64,000 nt of DNA from Massilia sp. YIM B02769 (GCF_030411995.1 NZ_JASNRC010000002.1:186001-250000), one strand, 5' to 3'. Positions 15,849 to 24,681 are shown, counted from the first letter of the stretch. Notes: generated from the letters alone by a model not told the origin. Numbers and translations: made by a program.

Positions 15849-17336
15849 ATGCCGTCCCTTCCCCCGATTCATATCTGCGTCCAGCAGCCCGCCGGATACG
15901 TCCATTCGCTCGGCTTCCTGGACCAGGCGCGCTACTTCCGCTACCAGCTGCGCCGTCTCGGGGCCGAGGTCGGCATCGCCAAGAACCGGCTGCGCCACGA
16001 TGCGCTGAACATCGTCTTCGGCGCCCACCTGGGCTTTCCGGTCGAGCAGCGCGAGCGCTTCGCCTGCGTCTTCGTCAACCTCGAGCAGCTGGGCGAAGGC
16101 GGCGCCGCGCTGCCGCCGGCCTACCTGGAACTGCTGGCCGGCGCGCCGGTGGCCGACTACGATCCCCTGAACCTGCCCGCGTATGCGGCCGGGCGCCGCG
16201 ACGTGGCGGTGGTGCCGCTGCTGTTTGCGCCCTACCTGAAGCCGCAGCACAGCATCCCGCTCGAAGAACGCCCGATCGACCTGCTGTTCATCGGCAGCGT
16301 CAACGAACGCCGCCGCGCGTGGCTGGACCGCATCGAAGCCTGCGGGCTGTCGGTGGCGCAGTTCGACGGCCCCCTGTACGGCGCCGAGCGCGACGCCTTC
16401 ATCGTCCAGGCCAAGGCGGTGCTGAACGCGCCCTTCTATGCATCGAGCCGCTTCGAGCAGGCGCGCGTGTCGCACTGCCTGTCGCTGGGTACCCCCGTGA
16501 TCTCGGAGCGTGCGCCGCAGTACCGGCCGCATGCGGCCTTCGAGGACAGCGTGCACTGGGTGGCCGACGCCGACCTGGAACGCTTCTTCACGACCGAATT
16601 TGCCACGCCCGCCTTTTTCGCGGCCGGCCGCGCCGCCGTCCAGGCCTTCGAGGCGAGCGACCCGATCGAGGCCTATGCCGCCCTGCTCGACCTGTGCCGC
16701 GCGGTGCATGCCAGCCATGGCGCCCGGCGTGCAGCCGGCCCCTGGCAGCCGCGCCGCATCAACCTCGGCTCGGGCAAGGATTACAAGCAGGCCTGGCTGA
16801 ACCTCGACATCGTCGAACGCGCCCAACCCGACCTGGTGCTCGACCTGGGCCAGCCGCTGGACCTGCCGCTGGCGGCCAGCGGGCCGCGCGTCGGCCCGCT
16901 GCTGCTGACCGAGGGCAGCATCGAGCACATCCGCGCCAACAACGTGCTCGAACACGTGCCCGACCTGGCGACGCTGATGACCAACTGCCTGCGCCTGCTG
17001 GAAGAAGGCGGCACCTTCCAGATCGAGGTGCCCTACGAGCATGCGCCGGCGGCCTGGCAAGACCCGACCCACGTGCGCGCGATGAACGAACAGTCCTGGA
17101 TCTACTACACCGACTGGTTCTGGTACCTGGGCTGGTTCGAGCACCGCTTCGAGATGGCCTACTTCGGCTACCTGGACGGCGCGATGAAGGAATGCGGCGT
17201 CGAAGCGGCCGCCTTCATGCAGGTCCTGCTGCGCAAGACCCCGACCACGCTGCGCGAGCGCACCACGGCGCGCACCATGCAGGCCGAGCTGCGCTTGCCC
17301 GAGGATGAGGTCGCGCCTGGGGACAGGCGCAACTAG
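15849..17336 (+). CDS. Fused glycosyltransferase-like and SAM-dependent methyltransferase protein
   Basis: 495 residues. The first about 290 resemble GT-B enzymes of the CgeB/group 1 type: ICVQQPAGYVHSLGFLD at the start, then LLFIGSVNERRRAWL and HCLSLGTPVISE, the latter like a donor-binding loop. From about residue 300, RRINLGSGKDYKQAWLNLDI is motif I of a class I methyltransferase, followed by NNVLEHVPDL and LRLLEEGGTFQIEVPYE. A plausible role is to add and methylate a sugar on flagellin or another surface glycan, inferred from its nearness to fliC. Confidence 0.75.
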   Translation: MPSLPPIHICVQQPAGYVHSLGFLDQARYFRYQLRRLGAEVGIAKNRLRHDALNIVFGAHLGFPVEQRERFACVFVNLEQLGEGGAALPPAYLELLAGAPVADYDPLNLPAYAAGRRDVAVVPLLFAPYLKPQHSIPLEERPIDLLFIGSVNERRRAWLDRIEACGLSVAQFDGPLYGAERDAFIVQAKAVLNAPFYASSRFEQARVSHCLSLGTPVISERAPQYRPHAAFEDSVHWVADADLERFFTTEFATPAFFAAGRAAVQAFEASDPIEAYAALLDLCRAVHASHGARRAAGPWQPRRINLGSGKDYKQAWLNLDIVERAQPDLVLDLGQPLDLPLAASGPRVGPLLLTEGSIEHIRANNVLEHVPDLATLMTNCLRLLEEGGTFQIEVPYEHAPAAWQDPTHVRAMNEQSWIYYTDWFWYLGWFEHRFEMAYFGYLDGAMKECGVEAAAFMQVLLRKTPTTLRERTTARTMQAELRLPEDEVAPGDRRN

Positions 17337-17397
17337 CTTTGCGCGGTCGTACTTCCGCCCCCCCCACCGCTAGCGCGAAGCGATACGACCAGGTTTG

Positions 17398-17425
17398 GTA
17401 GGGTGGACACCTGTGTCCACCCTAC
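17398..17425. terminator. Perfect palindrome in a convergent gap (REP-like, possible bidirectional terminator)
   Basis: GTAGGGTGGACAC-CT-GTGTCCACCCTAC: 13-base perfect arms around a two-base centre. It starts with the GTAG head of the repeat family and separates the convergent genes ending at 17336 (+) and 17439 (-). No T-run follows on either strand, so termination is only a possibility. Confidence 0.6.
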
Positions 17426-17438
17426 AAACGGCGAACCG

Positions 17439-18476
17439 CTAGCGCCGCGCAGCCAGGGGCCGCAGGCGCGCCGCATGCTCCTCCATGCCAAGGTTCTCGT
17501 ACAGGACCACCAGGTTGTGCGCGGCCAGGTAGCTGCCGCGCCCGGCCACGGCGCCGTCGCGCTCGGGGCGTTCGCCCAGCGCCAGGCAGCGCTGCCAGCA
17601 GTCTTCCACCATCGGCAGCAGCGCGGCCGCACGTGCCGGCTCGCTGCTCGCCCAGTCGAGCAGCAGGTCGCCCAGCGTGAAGTAGAAATCCGGCGAGTCC
17701 TGCCAGTGGGCCATCTCGGCTTCGGCCAGGTCCACCGCTTCTTCATGCAGGCCCAGTTTCTTCAGCACGAACAGGCTACGCACCACCAGGTCGTGGCGCC
17801 AGCCCTCCTGTCCGCCGGCGGCCAGCGCCTGGCGGTACAGCGGTGCGGCGGCGGCGTAGTCGCGGTAGACCTCGTGGTCCTTGCCGAGCTGGTACAGCAG
17901 GTAGGGCTGGCCCGGCGTCTCGGCCAGGGCGCGCGCCAGCAGCGCCGCATTCCGGCCGCGCTTGCGCGCCAGCGCCGCGGCACGGTAGCCGTCGTGGCCC
18001 AGGGCCAGCGCGATGCGGCGGCGCGGCAGGTTCGACACCGGCTGCTCGTGGATGCGGCCGGCGTAGCGCACGCCGCGCGGCAGCAGGCGCGGCAGCCACA
18101 GGGTGGTATGCTCGACCCGCCCCTGCAAATCGACTTCGTTGGCCATCGGCAGCACGCCGATGCAGGGCGGCCCGGCCAGCACGGCGTCGAGCGCGGCGCG
18201 GCCGGCGCCGGGCGCGATCCACTCGTCGCCGTCCAGCACCAGGTTCCAGTCGGCGCCGGCATGCGCCAGCGCGGCATTGCGCGCGGCGGCGAAGTCGTCG
18301 CACCAGTCGAACGCGAACACGCGCGCGCCGTGGGCCCGCGCCAATGCCGGGGTGGCGTCGCGCGAACCGGTGTCGAGCACGACGATGTCGTCGACCAGCG
18401 GCGCGGCCGACGCCAGGCAGCGCGCGATCGATGCGGCTTCGTCGCGCACGATCATGACCAGGGCCAGGCGCGTCAT
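17439..18476 (-). CDS. Family 2 glycosyltransferase with helical-repeat C-terminus
   Basis: 345 residues from the ATG at 18476, which follows GGAG by six bases; the in-frame TTG at 18488 is less likely. GT2/SunS-like catalytic domain in residues 1-200: LALVMIVRDEAASIARCL, VVLDTGSRDAT, then the DXD-type LDGDEW. Residues about 200-340 are Ala-rich helices resembling TPRs. It lies beside fliD with terminator sequence between, so it is a candidate flagellin or surface-protein glycosyltransferase; the acceptor is not known. Confidence 0.85.
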   Translation of the reverse strand: MTRLALVMIVRDEAASIARCLASAAPLVDDIVVLDTGSRDATPALARAHGARVFAFDWCDDFAAARNAALAHAGADWNLVLDGDEWIAPGAGRAALDAVLAGPPCIGVLPMANEVDLQGRVEHTTLWLPRLLPRGVRYAGRIHEQPVSNLPRRRIALALGHDGYRAAALARKRGRNAALLARALAETPGQPYLLYQLGKDHEVYRDYAAAAPLYRQALAAGGQEGWRHDLVVRSLFVLKKLGLHEEAVDLAEAEMAHWQDSPDFYFTLGDLLLDWASSEPARAAALLPMVEDCWQRCLALGERPERDGAVAGRGSYLAAHNLVVLYENLGMEEHAARLRPLAARR

Positions 18477-18500
18477 GGGCTGCTCCAAAAAGACAGGTTA

Positions 18501-18541
18501 GAAAAAAGAATGGCGCCGTACGCAGAATGCGCCGGCGCCAT
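18501..18541 (-). terminator. Rho-independent terminator after fliD
   Basis: On the minus strand the stem ATGGCGCCG / CGGCGCCAT (nine pairs) encloses a 14-base loop and is followed by TCTTTTTTC. It lies 23 bases after the fliD stop. Confidence 0.88.
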
Positions 18542-18564
18542 CGATCGGGCAAGCAATCGTCGCG

Positions 18565-19914
18565 TCAGTAGCCGCTGTTCGCCGCCAGTGCCGACAGCTG
18601 GGTCGTCATGTAGCTGCTCATGCTCTGCATGTTGGTCATCATCGTGTCGAGCGAGGTGAACTGCGCGCGGTAGCGCTTTTCGGTCTGGGCCAGCTGCAGC
18701 TCCATCCTTTCCTGGCTCTTTTCCATGCTGGTGATCGAGGCGTTCAGGCCGTCCGTGCGGTTCTTGAACACGCCCTTCGAGCCGAGCATTTCCTCGGTCA
18801 CCTTGGTCAGGCGCGTGGCCACGCCCGAGCTCGACGAGAACAGCGCCGCCACGCCCTCGAAGTTCGAGGCCATCGCGGCGTCGAGCTTGGCCTGCTTTTC
18901 CACCTTCAGCGTACCGTCGCGCTGGAAGGCGATGCCGATGTCGGACAGGGTCTTGACGCCGGTGGCGTCGGTCACGGCCTTGCCGAGTTCGGCGCGGATG
19001 TTGGTCAGGATCGAGCGCGCGCCGGCGTCGCCGTTCAGCACGCCGCCGGTCTTGGTGGTGGCGTTGTAGCCGGTCTGCTTGGTGACCGCCGTCGCCAGCG
19101 TGTTGTAGGCGTCGACGAAACCGCTGATGGCCTTGCTGATCGACGCCGTGTCCTTGGCCAGCGCCACCGTCGCCGGGCTGCCGACGTTGGTTTGCGTCAG
19201 GTTCAGGGTCACGCCCTTGATCGCGTCGGTGACGGTGTTCGAGGCTTTCGAGACGGCGATGCCGTCGATCGTCATCTCGGCGTTCTGCGCCGTCTGCGAG
19301 CGCGTCACGCTGCCGGAGGTGGTATCGAAGGCGGCCAGGCTGCCGGTGGCGGCGATCGTCACGCCGTTGGCGGTGCCGGTCTGGTTGCCGGTGATGACCA
19401 GGCGGTCCTGGGTGCCGTCATTCAGGATGGTGGCGGTGACGCCCGCGTTCGAGCGGTTGATCGCCGCGCTCAGGCCCGAGAGCGTGGTGTCGGTCAGGCT
19501 CAGGGCCGTGGTCTTGCCGCCGATGCTGATCGACATCGAGCTGCCGGCGGCGCTGAAGGTGGTGCCGGTAGCAACGCCGGCCGACACCAGCTTGTCGCTC
19601 TGGGCCAGCTTGCTCACTTCGATGGCATAGCTGCCGGCGCTGGCGCCGCCGTCCTTGGTGACGGACACGCCCACGGTATCGGTCTTGGTCGAGCTGGCGG
19701 TCAGGGCGCGCAGGGCGTCGCCGCCGAGGGCCTTGACCGCGGTCTGGAAGGTGGACACGGCACTTTTCAGGGTGCCGAAGGCGGACAGCTTCGCATCGAA
19801 GCCCTTCTGCTTGGTCTGCAGGGTCGCGAGGGGCTGTCTTTCAATCGACATCAAGGACGACACCATGCCGTCGACGTCGAGCCCCGATAACATACCAGCA
19901 CCACTAATCGCCAT
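18565..19914 (-). CDS. fliD: Flagellar filament cap protein FliD (HAP2)
   Basis: 449 residues. The N-terminus has GLDVDGMVSSLMSIERQPLATLQ, typical of FliD_N, and the C-terminal coiled region (about 350-449) ends SMSSYMTTQLSAL. The Ser/Thr/Ala-rich middle is the variable cap region. It caps the growing filament and directs flagellin folding. It starts 38 bases after the flaG stop and ends at a strong terminator, so flaG-fliD are one transcript, perhaps with fliC. Confidence 0.95.
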   Translation of the reverse strand: MAISGAGMLSGLDVDGMVSSLMSIERQPLATLQTKQKGFDAKLSAFGTLKSAVSTFQTAVKALGGDALRALTASSTKTDTVGVSVTKDGGASAGSYAIEVSKLAQSDKLVSAGVATGTTFSAAGSSMSISIGGKTTALSLTDTTLSGLSAAINRSNAGVTATILNDGTQDRLVITGNQTGTANGVTIAATGSLAAFDTTSGSVTRSQTAQNAEMTIDGIAVSKASNTVTDAIKGVTLNLTQTNVGSPATVALAKDTASISKAISGFVDAYNTLATAVTKQTGYNATTKTGGVLNGDAGARSILTNIRAELGKAVTDATGVKTLSDIGIAFQRDGTLKVEKQAKLDAAMASNFEGVAALFSSSSGVATRLTKVTEEMLGSKGVFKNRTDGLNASITSMEKSQERMELQLAQTEKRYRAQFTSLDTMMTNMQSMSSYMTTQLSALAANSGY

Positions 19915-19952
19915 GCGATTCTCCCTTCAATATGTGCAAGGACGCGGCCGCG

Positions 19953-20315
19953 TCACGCCTTGTCGCGCAACATCGCGCCTTGCATCTGTTCCATCGAGCG
20001 CCACAGCTTGAGTGCCTCGACCGATGGAATCTGGCGCAGCACGGCGTCGGTCTGGGTGTCGACCACCTTGATCACGGTGCGGCCCGTGTCCTCATCGACC
20101 GAGAAGCGCACGCCCTGGCCGTTGGCTTGCGCCACCTTGTTGAGGTCATCGACCACGTTGCCCAGTTCGGCGCGGTCGGGTGCGCGTTCGGCCTGCGCCG
20201 GCGCCCCGCTGCCGGACACGGCAGCGGAGGTCGGAACAGGCTTGATCGCCGCATCGGCGGCCGGCCGCGCCGTGCCGCCGGCCGATGGGCTTCCACCTTG
20301 GATGGGTTGCAGCAT
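19953..20315 (-). CDS. flaG: FlaG family flagellar protein
   Basis: 120 residues. The last about 70 residues carry the FlaG signature: LNKVAQANGQGVRFSVDEDTGR and VLRQIPSVEALKLW. The first half is Ala/Pro-rich and unstructured. FlaG proteins affect filament length and lie between fliC and fliD in many polar and peritrichous flagellar loci, as here. Confidence 0.9.
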   Translation of the reverse strand: MLQPIQGGSPSAGGTARPAADAAIKPVPTSAAVSGSGAPAQAERAPDRAELGNVVDDLNKVAQANGQGVRFSVDEDTGRTVIKVVDTQTDAVLRQIPSVEALKLWRSMEQMQGAMLRDKA

Positions 20316-20336
20316 CGGATACCTCTCCTACAAACG

Positions 20337-20364
20337 GCTGTGCGGGGCATGGACCCCGCACAGC
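20337..20364 (-). terminator. Strong hairpin between fliC and flaG
   Basis: Eleven-pair perfect stem GCTGTGCGGGG / CCCCGCACAGC with a six-base loop, 25 bases after the fliC stop. On the minus strand it is followed by CGTTTGTAGG, with no real T-run. It is therefore more likely an mRNA-stabilising or partial-termination hairpin that keeps flaG-fliD expression below fliC. Confidence 0.7.
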
Positions 20365-20389
20365 TGAAACATCGATTATACCGGGGCGA

Positions 20390-21211
20390 TTAGCCGCGCA
20401 GCAGCGACATCACGTTGTTCGGTGCCGAGTTGGCCTGGGCCAGCATCGCGGTACCGGCCTGCTGCAGGATCTGCGCGCGGCTCAGTTTGCTGGTTTCGGC
20501 AGCGTAGTCGGTGTCGGTGATGCGGCTCTTTGCTGCCGACTGGTTCTCGACCGAGGTAGCCAGGTTGCTGATGGCGTAGCCCATGCGGTTTTGCGAGGTA
20601 CCCAGCGATGCGCGTTCCTTGTTCAGGGCTTCCAGGGCCTTGTCGATGTTGGCGATCGCGGTGGCGGCGGTGGTTTCATCGGTCACGGTGACGCTGGCAG
20701 CCGAGACGCCGGCGTAGGCGGTGTTCGAACCGAAGGTGACGTCGATCTTCTGGCCCGAATCGGCGCCAACCTGGATGGTCTTGACAGCCGAGCTGGCGGT
20801 CAGCAGTGCCACGCCGTTGAACTTGGTGTCCGACGCGATACGGCCGATCTCGGTGTTCAGGGTCGAGATTTCCGAGTTGATGTTTTCCCATTCCTGGGTG
20901 CCGTTGGTTTCGTTGGCGCCCTGGACAGCCAGTTCACGCATACGCTGCAGCGCGTCCGAGATGTTCGACAGCGCGCCGTCGGCGGTCTGGATCATCGAGA
21001 TGCCGTCGTTGGCGTTACGCGATGCTTGCGACATGCCGCGGATCTGCGAATCCATCTTGGTGGCAATCGACATGCCGGCGGCGTCATCCTTGGCGCTGTT
21101 GACGCGCAGGCCCGACGACAGGCGCTGCATCGAGGTCGACAGCTCGTTGCCCGACTTGGTCAGGTTGCGTTGTGCATTCAGGGACGACAGGTTGGTGTTA
21201 ATGATCGACAT
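20390..21211 (-). CDS. fliC: Flagellin
   Basis: 273 residues, a short flagellin: conserved D0/D1 N-terminus (INTNLSSLNAQRNL, LSSGLRVNSAKDDAAGM, ANDGISMIQTADGAL) and C-terminus (NRMGYAISNLATSVENQSAA, ILQQAGTAMLAQAN). The central D2 region is only about 80 residues and is rich in Thr, Ser and Ala, possible O-glycosylation sites. It is the filament subunit, exported by the flagellar apparatus. A sigma-28-like promoter lies about 90 bases upstream, and glycosylation-type genes flank it on both sides. Confidence 0.97.
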   Translation of the reverse strand: MSIINTNLSSLNAQRNLTKSGNELSTSMQRLSSGLRVNSAKDDAAGMSIATKMDSQIRGMSQASRNANDGISMIQTADGALSNISDALQRMRELAVQGANETNGTQEWENINSEISTLNTEIGRIASDTKFNGVALLTASSAVKTIQVGADSGQKIDVTFGSNTAYAGVSAASVTVTDETTAATAIANIDKALEALNKERASLGTSQNRMGYAISNLATSVENQSAAKSRITDTDYAAETSKLSRAQILQQAGTAMLAQANSAPNNVMSLLRG

Positions 21212-21299
21212 GGTAGTTCTCCAGTGGGCAGTTCAGTTTGGTGCTGCTATCAGGGTTCGGTTGGTTTCTTGCGTGGCGTTTGCCGCTCGCTTGAATTCT

Positions 21300-21326
21300 T
21301 TAACGGACCCCTCTGCAAAACCTTGA
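21300..21326 (-). promoter_or_regulatory. Sigma-28 (FliA) promoter of fliC
   Basis: On the minus strand it reads TCAA, 15 bases, then TCCGTTAA. The sigma-28 consensus is TAAA-N15-GCCGATAA. The same spacing and a -10 differing only in its first base occur upstream of fliS (27209-27235), and a close relative upstream of flgM (61554-61580). An A/T-rich run (about 21330-21345) lies just upstream and could be an UP-like element. Confidence 0.75.
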
Positions 21327-21470
21327 GGACTTTTTTAAAAAAAATGTTTATGAGCAAGATTGCATCTGAAGCGGAACCGCGCCGGCGTAACAGACACCAA
21401 TGCCGCGACAGGAAGGTCTACGGCACGTTCTGGAAAATATTGAGGCTCGGTGTGCGCCGGATGTAACGAT

Positions 21471-21554
21471 ATGCCGTACAGCAAGTTTTCAAGGCCCGTA
21501 TTTGCGGGCGTTTTTCCCCCTTGTTCCGGCGTTGGTCATGCCGTACGGCAAGTT
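21471..21554. promoter_or_regulatory. Direct repeat pair with palindromic core and an enclosed hairpin, upstream of fkbM
   Basis: ATGCCGTACAGCAAGTT (21471-21487) and ATGCCGTACGGCAAGTT (21538-21554) differ at one base in 17. The second contains the perfect palindrome TGCCGTACGGCA. Between them, at 21494-21515, GCCCG-N6-CGGGC followed by GTTTTT looks like a rightward terminator. The rest of the 426-base gap between fliC and the methyltransferase gene holds the fliC promoter and no ORF I can support. Confidence 0.45.
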
Positions 21555-21637
21555 AGACTGCGCTGTACCTGTTGCACCCTTGCCCGTCTGCGGCATCCGA
21601 TGCAGCGCCATCCCGAATACCAACAAGAGGACACTCC

Positions 21638-22438
21638 ATGCAAAAATCGCCGAAACGCCCTGCCGCCTTCGTGCTCAGCTCCACCGACCACGGCAGCATG
21701 CTGGTCAACCGCCACGACTATCGCCTGGTCGAGGGCGGCGGCTACGGGGTCGGCTTCCAGCTGCTGGAAACCTCGTCCTTCGATGCCGACGAAGTCGGCT
21801 TCATCCTGCAATTGCTCGACAGCCGGCGCCGCCACTTCGGCGACGGCCTGATCGCCATCGATTGCGGCGCCAACATCGGCGTGCACACGGTGGAATGGGC
21901 GCGCCACATGCATGGCTGGGGCGACGTGCTCGCCTTCGAGGCGCAAGAGCGCATCTTCTATGCGCTGGCCGGCAACCTGACCCTGAACAACTGCTTCAAT
22001 GCGCGCGCCATCTGGGCCGCCGTGGGCGCCAGCAACGGCGCCATCCGCGTGCCGGTGCCGAACTACCTGGTGCCGTCGAGCTTCGGCAGCCTGGAGCTGC
22101 GCCAGAACGCCGGCACCGAATTCATCGGCCAGCACATCGATTACTCCGACGAAGCGACCCAGACCGTGCAGATGCTGGCGATCGACTCGATCGGCCTGCC
22201 GCGCCTGGACCTGATCAAGATCGACATCGAAGGCATGGAAATGGAAGCCCTGCACGGCGCGCGCGACGCGATCGCCCGCCTCAAGCCCCAGCTGCTGATC
22301 GAGAAGATCAAGTCGAACGAGGAAGAACTGATTCGCTTCGTTACCGAGCTCGGCTATGAAGTCTTCCCGCTCGGGATCAATATCCTGGCGGTGCACGGGT
22401 CCGACCCGGCCGCCGCCGAACTGCGCGCCGCGCAGTAA
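21638..22438 (+). CDS. FkbM family methyltransferase
   Basis: 266 residues from the ATG at 21638, with AAGAGGA upstream. FkbM-type SAM-binding core: GLIAIDCGANIGVHTVEWA, VLAFEAQERIFYALAGNL, then LDLIKIDIEGMEMEALHGA near residue 190. These enzymes O-methylate sugars or amino-sugar residues. It sits between fliC and the TPR glycosyltransferase, so methylation of a flagellin or surface glycan is the likely role (inference). Confidence 0.88.
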   Translation: MQKSPKRPAAFVLSSTDHGSMLVNRHDYRLVEGGGYGVGFQLLETSSFDADEVGFILQLLDSRRRHFGDGLIAIDCGANIGVHTVEWARHMHGWGDVLAFEAQERIFYALAGNLTLNNCFNARAIWAAVGASNGAIRVPVPNYLVPSSFGSLELRQNAGTEFIGQHIDYSDEATQTVQMLAIDSIGLPRLDLIKIDIEGMEMEALHGARDAIARLKPQLLIEKIKSNEEELIRFVTELGYEVFPLGINILAVHGSDPAAAELRAAQ

Positions 22439-22478
22439 TTACCCACCCTTCATTACTACCGCACTTTTCGCCGCCACC

Positions 22479-24674
22479 ATGACGACTATCCAGGATCAAT
22501 TCGCCCAGGTCGACCTGCTGTTTGCCGCCGGCCTCGCCGCCCACCGCGAAGGCCGCTTCGACGACGCCTTTGCCCAGTACGAGGCCGCCCTGCAGATCGA
22601 GCCGAACCATTTCGATACCCTGCACCACCTGGGCATCCTGGGTCATGCGAGCGGCAACTACGAGTTCGCCCTGGAATTCATCAGCGCGGCGATCCGGATC
22701 GATCCGCGCGTGCCCTCGGCCTACTGCAACCTGGGGAATATCTTCAAGGCCATCGGCGAACGCGATCCGGCCCTCGAGAGCTACCGCCAGGCGCTCGCCC
22801 TCGACCCGGAGAACGTCGACGCCCTGTACAACCTGGGCACGCTGCTGCTCGAACTCGAACAGTACGACGAAGCGCTCGCATGCTTCGACGCCGCCATCGT
22901 GCAGGCGCCGGGCGATGCCGAGATCTGGAACAACTGCGCGGTGGCCCTGCAGCGCCTGGAGCGCCTGGACGAAGCACTGGCCAGTTGCAGCCATGCCCTG
23001 ACGCTGGCGCCGCAGCACGTGCCTGCCCACAATAACCGCGGCAATATCCAGGCGGCCCTGGGCCTGCCCGACGCCGCCCTGGCCAGCTACGAAGCGGCGC
23101 TGGCCCTCGATCCCGGCCACGTCGAGGCGCGCGTCAACCTGGGCACGGCGCTGCAGGTGCTGGGCAAGCCGGAGGAAGCGCTGGCTGCCTACGACGCGGT
23201 GCTGGAAGCCCATCCCGAGCACGGCGAGGCCCAGCATCGCCGCGGCAAGGTCTTGCGCCAGCTCAAGCGCCACGACGAGGCGATGGAGGCCTACCGCCGC
23301 GCGATCGTGCTGGCGCCGCAGTCGGCGGAATTCCGTTGCAGCATGGGCAGCCTGGTGCTGGCCATGGGCAATGCCCCGGGCGCGCTCGAATGCTTCGACG
23401 CCGCGCTCGCCCTCGATCCCGAGTCGCTGCCGGCCCGCAACGACCGCGGCATCGCGCTGCAGCGCCTGCGCCGCTTCGACGAGGCCCTGGCCTGCTTCGA
23501 CGCGATTTTGGCCGAAAAGCCGGAACACACCGAAGCCGCCCTCAACCGCGCCAACGTGCTGAAGGACCTGGAACGCATCGACGAGGCCCTGGCCGCCTAC
23601 GACGCGCTGGCGGCCATCGCCGGCGAGACCGCGCCGATCTGGAACAACCGCGGCAACGCCTACGAAGAGCTGCGCCGCTACGACGACGCCCTGGCCTGCT
23701 TCGACGCCGCCATCGCCCTGAATCTCGACTACGCCGTGGCGCGCTGGAACCGCAGCCTGCTGAACCTGCAGTACGGCCGCCTGGCCGAAGGCTGGCGCGA
23801 CTACGAATACCGCTGGGAAAACGAGTCGCTCAGCTGCTACCGCGAAAAGCGCGACCTCGGCGCGCCGGCCTGGCTCGGCCAGGAAGCGCTGGAAGGCAAG
23901 ACCATCCTGCTGTTCGCCGAACAGGGCCTGGGCGACACCCTGCAGTTCTGCCGCTACGCGTCGCTGGTAAAGGCGCGCGGCGCGCGCGTCGTGCTCGAAG
24001 TCCAGGCGCCGCTGCGCGGCCTGCTCGGCGGGCTGGCGGGCGTCGACCAGCTGCTGGCCAAGGGCGAGCCGCTGCCGCCCTTCGACTACCACTGCTCGCT
24101 GATGTCGCTGCCGCTGGCGCTGGGCACCGACATCGATACGATTCCGGCCCCCGGCGCCTATCTGGCGGCCGAGCCGGCGCGGGCGGCGGCCTGGGAAGAG
24201 CGGCTCGGCGCGCGCCGGCGCCCGCGCGTCGGCCTGGCATGGAGCGGCAACCCGCACCACGCGAACGACCATAACCGCAGCATCCTGTTCACGCAGCTGG
24301 CCGCGCTGTTCGAGCAGGATTGCGACTTCGTCTCGCTGCAGAAGGAACACCGCGCCGCAGACCTGGCGGCGCTGGACGCCTCGGGCGTGCTGCGCGTCGA
24401 CGCCCACCTGAACGACTTCGCCGACACCGCCGCCCTGTGCGAATTGATGGACCTGGTGATTTCGGTCGATACCAGCGTGGCCCACCTGGCCGGCGCGCTC
24501 GGCAAGCCGCTGTGGGTGATGCTGCCGCACGTGGCCGACTGGCGCTGGCTCACCGAGCGCAGCGACTCGCCCTGGTATCCCGAAGCCCGCCTGTTCCGCC
24601 AGGAGCGCGCCGGCGGCTGGGACGGCGTGATCGCCGAGGTGGCAAACGCGCTGGCCGCCCTGCCGCGCGGCTGA
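22479..24674 (+). CDS. TPR-repeat protein with GT-B (GT9/heptosyltransferase-like) domain
   Basis: 731 residues. Residues about 10-440 are twelve to thirteen 34-residue TPR units, each close to the pattern W-N-N-R-G-N...Y-D-E-A-L-A. Residues about 465-731 are a GT-B-like domain with FAEQGLGDTLQFCRYA, PRVGLAWSGNPHHANDHNRS, and ISVDTSVAHLAGALGKPLWVM as donor-binding loop. TPR-GT proteins of this type glycosylate proteins, and they often lie next to flagellin genes. The start has no clear ribosome site; it is 40 bases after the FkbM gene. Confidence 0.88.
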   Translation: MTTIQDQFAQVDLLFAAGLAAHREGRFDDAFAQYEAALQIEPNHFDTLHHLGILGHASGNYEFALEFISAAIRIDPRVPSAYCNLGNIFKAIGERDPALESYRQALALDPENVDALYNLGTLLLELEQYDEALACFDAAIVQAPGDAEIWNNCAVALQRLERLDEALASCSHALTLAPQHVPAHNNRGNIQAALGLPDAALASYEAALALDPGHVEARVNLGTALQVLGKPEEALAAYDAVLEAHPEHGEAQHRRGKVLRQLKRHDEAMEAYRRAIVLAPQSAEFRCSMGSLVLAMGNAPGALECFDAALALDPESLPARNDRGIALQRLRRFDEALACFDAILAEKPEHTEAALNRANVLKDLERIDEALAAYDALAAIAGETAPIWNNRGNAYEELRRYDDALACFDAAIALNLDYAVARWNRSLLNLQYGRLAEGWRDYEYRWENESLSCYREKRDLGAPAWLGQEALEGKTILLFAEQGLGDTLQFCRYASLVKARGARVVLEVQAPLRGLLGGLAGVDQLLAKGEPLPPFDYHCSLMSLPLALGTDIDTIPAPGAYLAAEPARAAAWEERLGARRRPRVGLAWSGNPHHANDHNRSILFTQLAALFEQDCDFVSLQKEHRAADLAALDASGVLRVDAHLNDFADTAALCELMDLVISVDTSVAHLAGALGKPLWVMLPHVADWRWLTERSDSPWYPEARLFRQERAGGWDGVIAEVANALAALPRG

Positions 24675-24681
24675 CACCAGG

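Noticed and set aside
21330-21345. T-run/A-run near the fliC promoter as a terminator
   Set aside because: No stem precedes it on either strand; more likely an A/T-rich promoter element.
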